A DNA stretch of 10,470 bases from Gammaproteobacteria bacterium (GTDB lineage: Bacteria; Pseudomonadota; Gammaproteobacteria; SZUA-152), in assembly GCA_030613605.1 (NCBI GenBank), contig JAUWLO010000055.1, positions 1 to 10,470 on the forward strand, in the 5' to 3' direction. A program made the position numbers and the translations under genes. The notes below the pieces were generated by a model that worked only from the letters and a program-made list of their open reading frames with translations, was not told the origin of the DNA and did not search any database. Numbering within the stretch: position 1 is the first letter of the stretch; each line of letters begins with the position of its first letter. Positions 6,611 through 10,470 of the stretch are shown here, piece by piece.

Positions 6611-6737
6611 TCGTTGCTAGTTGCGGGGGGTTGTTCACTGGAATACTCCTGGTATTGTCTGACTGTTGATTCAGGTTGGCCTGTACAGGTCGTTTAATCC
6701 CAATCATTTTTTCTGCGGTAACCCTATAATTTCCCCG

Positions 6738-6765
6738 TTGATTTGGTAAAATTCGTCGCCATATT
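6738..6765 (+). promoter_or_regulatory. candidate promoter of htpG
   Basis: TTGATT (6738-6743) and CATATT (6760-6765) are 16 nt apart, about 40 nt before the htpG start. A perfect TATAAT at 6725-6730 lies just upstream but has no matching -35. I do not see a good sigma-32 heat-shock promoter (CTTGAA with CCCCAT), although htpG is often heat-induced. The nearest string is CCCCGTTGA at 6733-6741, without a -35. Confidence 0.3.
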
Positions 6766-6806
6766 GAACTAGTGACCACTGAGTAATTTTAAGAGGATGA
6801 ACCAAG

Positions 6807-8717
6807 ATGACTGTTGAAGCGCATAAGGAAACCCTGGGTTTTCAGACAGAAGTAAAGCAGCTGCTGAATCTTATGATTCATTCGCTGTATAGCAATAAGG
6901 AAATTTTCTTACGGGAACTGATTTCTAATGCTTCTGATGCGGCAGACAAACTGCGTTTTGAAGGTCTTTCTGACGACGCGCTGTTTGAAAACGATTCTGA
7001 ATTCAAGATCACTGTTGACGTGGATAAAGATGCGCACACAGTCACTATTACCGATAACGGTATTGGTATGAGCCGCCAGGAAGTTATAGAACACATCGGA
7101 ACCATAGCAAAATCCGGAACCGCACAATTTTTTCAGTCACTCAGCGGTGATCAGGCTAAAGATGCACATCTAATTGGACAGTTTGGTGTCGGCTTTTATT
7201 CTGCATTTATTGTTGCTGATAGAGTAACGCTGACAACTCGCCGAGCTGGCCTGGGTGCCGAGCATGGCGTTTGTTGGCAATCTGAAGGTGATGGCGAATA
7301 TTCCCTGGAAACTATCGAAAAGACAGAGCGGGGTACTAGCGTTGTTTTGCATATTCGTGAGGGCGAGGATGAATTTCTGGAACCCTATCGGTTGCGTAAT
7401 ATTATTGGTAAATACTCGGATCATATTACGCTGCCAATCTTGATGAAAAAAGAATCGATTGGAGATAAAGAAGAAAAAGAGGATTCACCAGAGTCAGAAT
7501 TTGAAACGGTGAACCGGGCCAGTGCTTTATGGGCAAGATCCAAGAGTGATATCACCAAGGAAGAATACAGTGAGTTTTACAAACACGTGGCGCATGACTT
7601 CGAAGAACCACTGGCCCATATTCATAATCAGGTGGAAGGCAAATACGAATACACTTCCTTGTTGTATATCCCTTCTCGCGCACCATTTGATTTATGGGAT
7701 CGTGACAGCAAGCATGGCATAAAACTTTATGTCCGCCGTGTCTATATTATGGATGACGCCGAACAGTTAATGCCAAATTATCTACGGTTTGTGCGTGGCA
7801 TTATTGATTCAAGTGATCTGCCGTTAAACGTGTCTCGCGAAATTTTGCAACACAATAAGGCGATTGAACATATTCGTGCAGGCTCGGTAAAGAAAGTGTT
7901 AAGCATGCTGGAAAAAATGGCCAAGAGTGATGCCGAAAAATATACCAGCTTCTGGAAAGAGTTTGGTCGTGTTATTAAAGAAGGCCCTGGCGAGGATTTC
8001 ACCAACACTAAACAAATTGCCAGACTATTACGCTTTTCAACAACGCATACTGACGATGAGACGCAGGCTGTATCGCTTGCTGAATATGTAGACCGAATGA
8101 AACCGGGGCAGGAGGCGATCTATTATGTTACCGCGGAAAGTTTTTCCGCAGCTAAAAATAGTCCGCATCTGGAAATATTCCGTAAAAAAGGTATAGAGGT
8201 TTTATTGCTGTCAGACCGGGTGGATGAGTGGTTGCTGAGTTCATTTACCGATTTTGAAGATAAGTCATTAAAGTCTGTGACGCAGGGTGAGCTGAACCTG
8301 GGTGACCTGGAGGATAAAAAAGAAAAAGAAGCGCAGGAAGAAACGGGCAAGGCTTTTGAGGATATCGTCAAGAAAATGAAAGCGGCGCTGGGGGATTCCG
8401 TTAGCGACGTGCGTATTACCCACCGGCTTACCAGCTCGCCTGCCTGCCTAGTTACGGGTGAGCATGACATGAGCGCTAATCTTGAACGTATTCTCAAGTC
8501 GGCGGGGCAGGCTGTGCCGGGTAGTAAGCCTATTTTTGAATTTAATCCTGAGCATCCCTTGGTGTTAAAGCTGAAAGATGAATCAGATGACTCCCGGTTT
8601 GATGAGCTGACACAGGTGTTATTTGATCAGGCTTTGCTTGCAGAGGGTGGCCAGCTGGATGATCCTGCGACCTTTGTTAAACGAATGAATGAATTATTGT
8701 TGTCTATGGCAAAATAA
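6807..8717 (+). CDS. htpG: molecular chaperone HtpG (bacterial Hsp90)
   Basis: A homodimeric ATP-dependent chaperone of the cytoplasm that remodels client proteins with DnaK. The N-terminal GHKL ATPase domain (about 1-215) has the Hsp90 signature around E37 and N41 (FLRELISNASDAADKLRF), DNGIGM at 83-88, and the lid-region GQFGVGFYSAF at 124-134. A charged linker near 214-232 (KKESIGDKEEKED) leads to the middle domain, with LNVSREIL at 340-347 carrying the ATP-contacting arginine R344. The C-terminal dimerisation domain runs to the end. At 636 residues it is about the E. coli length (624) with no missing key residue. A good ribosome binding site, AAGAGGA (6791-6797), lies nine bases before the ATG. 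It appears to be a stand-alone gene, 51 bp upstream of the sfsA remnant, with no terminator seen between. Confidence 0.98.
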   Translation: MTVEAHKETLGFQTEVKQLLNLMIHSLYSNKEIFLRELISNASDAADKLRFEGLSDDALFENDSEFKITVDVDKDAHTVTITDNGIGMSRQEVIEHIGTIAKSGTAQFFQSLSGDQAKDAHLIGQFGVGFYSAFIVADRVTLTTRRAGLGAEHGVCWQSEGDGEYSLETIEKTERGTSVVLHIREGEDEFLEPYRLRNIIGKYSDHITLPILMKKESIGDKEEKEDSPESEFETVNRASALWARSKSDITKEEYSEFYKHVAHDFEEPLAHIHNQVEGKYEYTSLLYIPSRAPFDLWDRDSKHGIKLYVRRVYIMDDAEQLMPNYLRFVRGIIDSSDLPLNVSREILQHNKAIEHIRAGSVKKVLSMLEKMAKSDAEKYTSFWKEFGRVIKEGPGEDFTNTKQIARLLRFSTTHTDDETQAVSLAEYVDRMKPGQEAIYYVTAESFSAAKNSPHLEIFRKKGIEVLLLSDRVDEWLLSSFTDFEDKSLKSVTQGELNLGDLEDKKEKEAQEETGKAFEDIVKKMKAALGDSVSDVRITHRLTSSPACLVTGEHDMSANLERILKSAGQAVPGSKPIFEFNPEHPLVLKLKDESDDSRFDELTQVLFDQALLAEGGQLDDPATFVKRMNELLLSMAK

Positions 8718-8768
8718 TATTTTCATACTGTTATTTAAAGCTGTCACTCAATACTAGCATTTAATGAT

Positions 8769-9485
8769 ATGCAGTTTGCTCCGCCATTAATTGAAGGGCG
8801 CCTGCTAAAACGCTACAAGCGGTTTCTTGCGGATGTAGAGTTATCTGACGGTAATGTTATAACTGCGCATACGGCCAATACAGGCGCCATGACAGGATGT
8901 TGTGAGCCGGGCAGTCGTGTGTGGTTTAGTCGGTCTTAAAATCCTAAAAGTTAAAATACGTTGACCTGGGAAATCATTGAAGTGGCTCCCGGCGTGTCGT
9001 GCGGTATCAATACCATGTTGAGCAACAAATTGGTGCGTGAAGCGATAGAATCCGGTTTTGTTACAGAACTCAGCGGTTACCAGAGTGTGCGCAGTGAAGT
9101 CCGTTATGGCAACGAAAACAGCCGTATTGATTTATTGCTTGAGTCTGACCCTCCTGAAAATAATCCACCCTGCTATGTTGAAGTGAAAAATGTGACCCTG
9201 GTGAATAACGGTGTAGGGTTATTCCCGGATGCGGTAACAGCACGCGGCACAAAGCACCTCCGAGAATTAATGTTTATGGTTGAGCAAGGTGCAAGAGCAG
9301 TTATTTTCTACTGTGTGCAACGCAAAGATTGTGGAGAGGTTAGACCCGCGGAGACTATTGACGAGCTTTATGGTCAGACATTGCGACAGGCTCTGGCTGC
9401 TGGAGTGGAGGCATTGGCCTATAGGTTTCAGGTTTCGCCTGCTGAAATAAGCCCAGTTCAGCGGCTGCCGGTAAATTGTTTGTAG
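8769..9485 (+). pseudogene. sfsA: sfsA, interrupted by two in-frame TAA codons
   Basis: SfsA is a conserved protein with an N-terminal OB-fold and a PD-(D/E)XK nuclease-like domain, named for a sugar-fermentation phenotype in E. coli; its cellular role is poorly defined. Read from ATG 8769, the frame matches SfsA along its length (KRYKRFLADVELSDG, then NTGAMTGC, then VWFSRS). It then hits TAA at 8937-8939 (codon 57) and again at 8952-8954 (codon 62), and continues without a frame change as LTWEIIEV to the normal end. The full span would be 238 codons, against 234 in E. coli. The nuclease part is intact: SRIDLLL (D121) and YVEVKNVTL (E138, K140). A 174-residue protein could start at TTG 8961 but has no ribosome binding site. 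It is probably a recent nonsense-type pseudogene; a sequencing error or a split gene remains possible. Confidence 0.85.
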
Positions 9486-9574
9486 GTGATGAAATAAATT
9501 CGGAATTGGCGCTGGGCAACGACAGGTTATAGAAAAAGGGTGGGGCAGACTGAGACGTGAGAAAAAGGCTTAAA

Positions 9575-10470
9575 TTATTTTGAGCTAGCCTTAACGGCAT
9601 CCGTATTTTTCGATTGACTGGATTTGGTGTCGTTGGAATGAGTATTGCCTAATAGCTTGCTAATTTCTTCCGCTGCCGCAGGTTTGCATATGTGATAACC
9701 CTGCGCGTATTCGCAATCCAAAGCCTGAAGAAAGTCTTGTGATTCCTGATTCTCAACGCCTTCTGCTACAACTGACAAACCAAGATCGTGAGCCAGGCCT
9801 ACGGTTGCACGAATGATGGACGCATCATTTTCATCATCTTTCATATTCATGACAAATGACCTGTCAATTTTAATCTCATCCACGGGTAATTTTTTTAAAT
9901 AACCTAGAGAAGAATACCCGGTGCCAAAGTCATCTATGGATATTTTTACTCCCAGGTTATCCAGTTCACCCAGTAACACCATGGCATGTTCGGGGTCTGC
10001 CATCATGGCGGTTTCAGTAATTTCAAGACAAATTTTTTCAGGAATAACCTGCCAGTGACGGATGAGCCTGGCGATTTGTTTGCCGAGAGTTTCATCGTGT
10101 AAGTTTCGGGCGGATAAATTAACTGACATGGTCAATGAGCCATAAGATTTCTGCCATTCTGCACATTGCTTTATTGCCGTTGCCAGTACCCATTCAGTCA
10201 GTTGTTTAATAATTCCGGTTCGTTCTGCTATATCAATAAACGTATCGGGAGAGATAAAGCCGTGCACGGGGTGAGTCCATCGGCATAGCGCCTCAACTCC
10301 AGCAATTTTTCCGGTACGCAAATCAAGTTGTGGTTGATAGTGTAATTCCAGTTGACGATTGCGGATGGCTTCGCTCAAATCATTGGCCATATGAAGTTTT
10401 TGTTCGTTAGCTTTGTCATGTTGAGCTTCAAAAATAACAAAATCTTTACCTGAATCTTTGGCTTTGTGTA
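9575..10470 (-). CDS. GGDEF-EAL protein, C-terminal part (5' end outside window)
   Basis: The frame stays open from the TAA at 9575-9577 to the right edge, so the internal ATG at 10388-10390 is not the true start. The edge-proximal residues (HKAKDSGKD) look like the end of a GGDEF domain, followed by a linker helix and a whole EAL domain. EAL domains hydrolyse cyclic di-GMP to pGpG. All catalytic motifs are visible: the signature EAL in GVEALCRW, SVNLSARNL, LEITETAMM, IDDFGTGYSSLGYL, EIKIDRSF, VVAEGVE, and the terminal YAQGYHICKP. Phosphodiesterase activity is therefore likely. The final ~35 residues are a Ser/Lys/Asn-rich tail of no known function. It converges on sfsA with an 89-bp gap and no clear terminator hairpin. 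Sensor domains, if any, lie beyond the window. Confidence 0.93.
   Translation of the reverse strand, partial: HKAKDSGKDFVIFEAQHDKANEQKLHMANDLSEAIRNRQLELHYQPQLDLRTGKIAGVEALCRWTHPVHGFISPDTFIDIAERTGIIKQLTEWVLATAIKQCAEWQKSYGSLTMSVNLSARNLHDETLGKQIARLIRHWQVIPEKICLEITETAMMADPEHAMVLLGELDNLGVKISIDDFGTGYSSLGYLKKLPVDEIKIDRSFVMNMKDDENDASIIRATVGLAHDLGLSVVAEGVENQESQDFLQALDCEYAQGYHICKPAAAEEISKLLGNTHSNDTKSSQSKNTDAVKASSK

Noticed and set aside
8937..8954. Stop-codon reassignment or programmed read-through in sfsA
   Set aside because: TAA ends several intact genes here (CNB-rhodanese, Sel1, htpG, EAL), two stops in five codons would both need read-through, and neither is TGA.
8961..9485. A functional short SfsA starting at TTG 8961
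   Set aside because: No ribosome binding site before the TTG and the homologous N-terminal half lies directly upstream in the same frame, so an interrupted sfsA is the simpler reading. Kept only as an alternative in the sfsA entry.
10388..10390. ATG that would make a 271-residue stand-alone EAL protein
   Set aside because: The frame stays open to the window edge and the upstream residues look like the end of a GGDEF domain, so this is an internal methionine.

Overview
The window is chromosomal DNA from a gammaproteobacterium of moderate GC content, probably a pseudomonad- or Cellvibrio-like lineage. This is inferred from the 23S tail running into a 'CCATATAACACCCAAG' stretch like that of pseudomonads, from the 5S sequence, and from the birA-coaX-SPOR gene-tRNA-Thr order. 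No species can be named from sequence alone.

Layout. Bases 1-930 are the end of a ribosomal RNA operon: the last ~610 nt of 23S (domains V and VI), a ~150 nt spacer, 5S, and an intrinsic terminator. Bases 930-1591 hold no convincing gene but are packed with inverted repeats. These include a structured block at 958-1078, a family of small hairpins with TCC-type apical loops, and a second strong intrinsic terminator at 1204-1241. Two hairpin copies are 24/26 identical and differ only at one base pair, where both partners changed.

Bases 1592-5387 hold four same-strand genes: a double cyclic-nucleotide-binding-fold protein with a C-terminal rhodanese domain, birA (biotin ligase/repressor), coaX (type III pantothenate kinase), and a membrane-anchored SPOR-domain protein. 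The last three are tightly packed (2-nt gap, then an ATGA overlap). Next comes tRNA-Thr(UGU) behind a near-consensus promoter with a GC-rich discriminator. A secreted Sel1-repeat protein starts only 20 nt after the tRNA CCA end, followed by a PilZ-domain protein.

Bases 6807-9485 hold htpG (Hsp90) and then sfsA. The sfsA reading frame carries two TAA codons in the same frame, so it is broken or split. On the opposite strand, the 3' end of a GGDEF-EAL cyclic-di-GMP protein converges on sfsA and runs off the right edge.

Themes. BirA and CoaX serve cofactor supply (biotin, CoA). HtpG serves protein folding. The CNB-rhodanese, PilZ and EAL proteins are all candidate nucleotide second-messenger proteins, though nothing shows they act together. 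Most of the window is ordinary core genome. The least explained parts are the hairpin-rich stretch after the rRNA operon and the interrupted sfsA.
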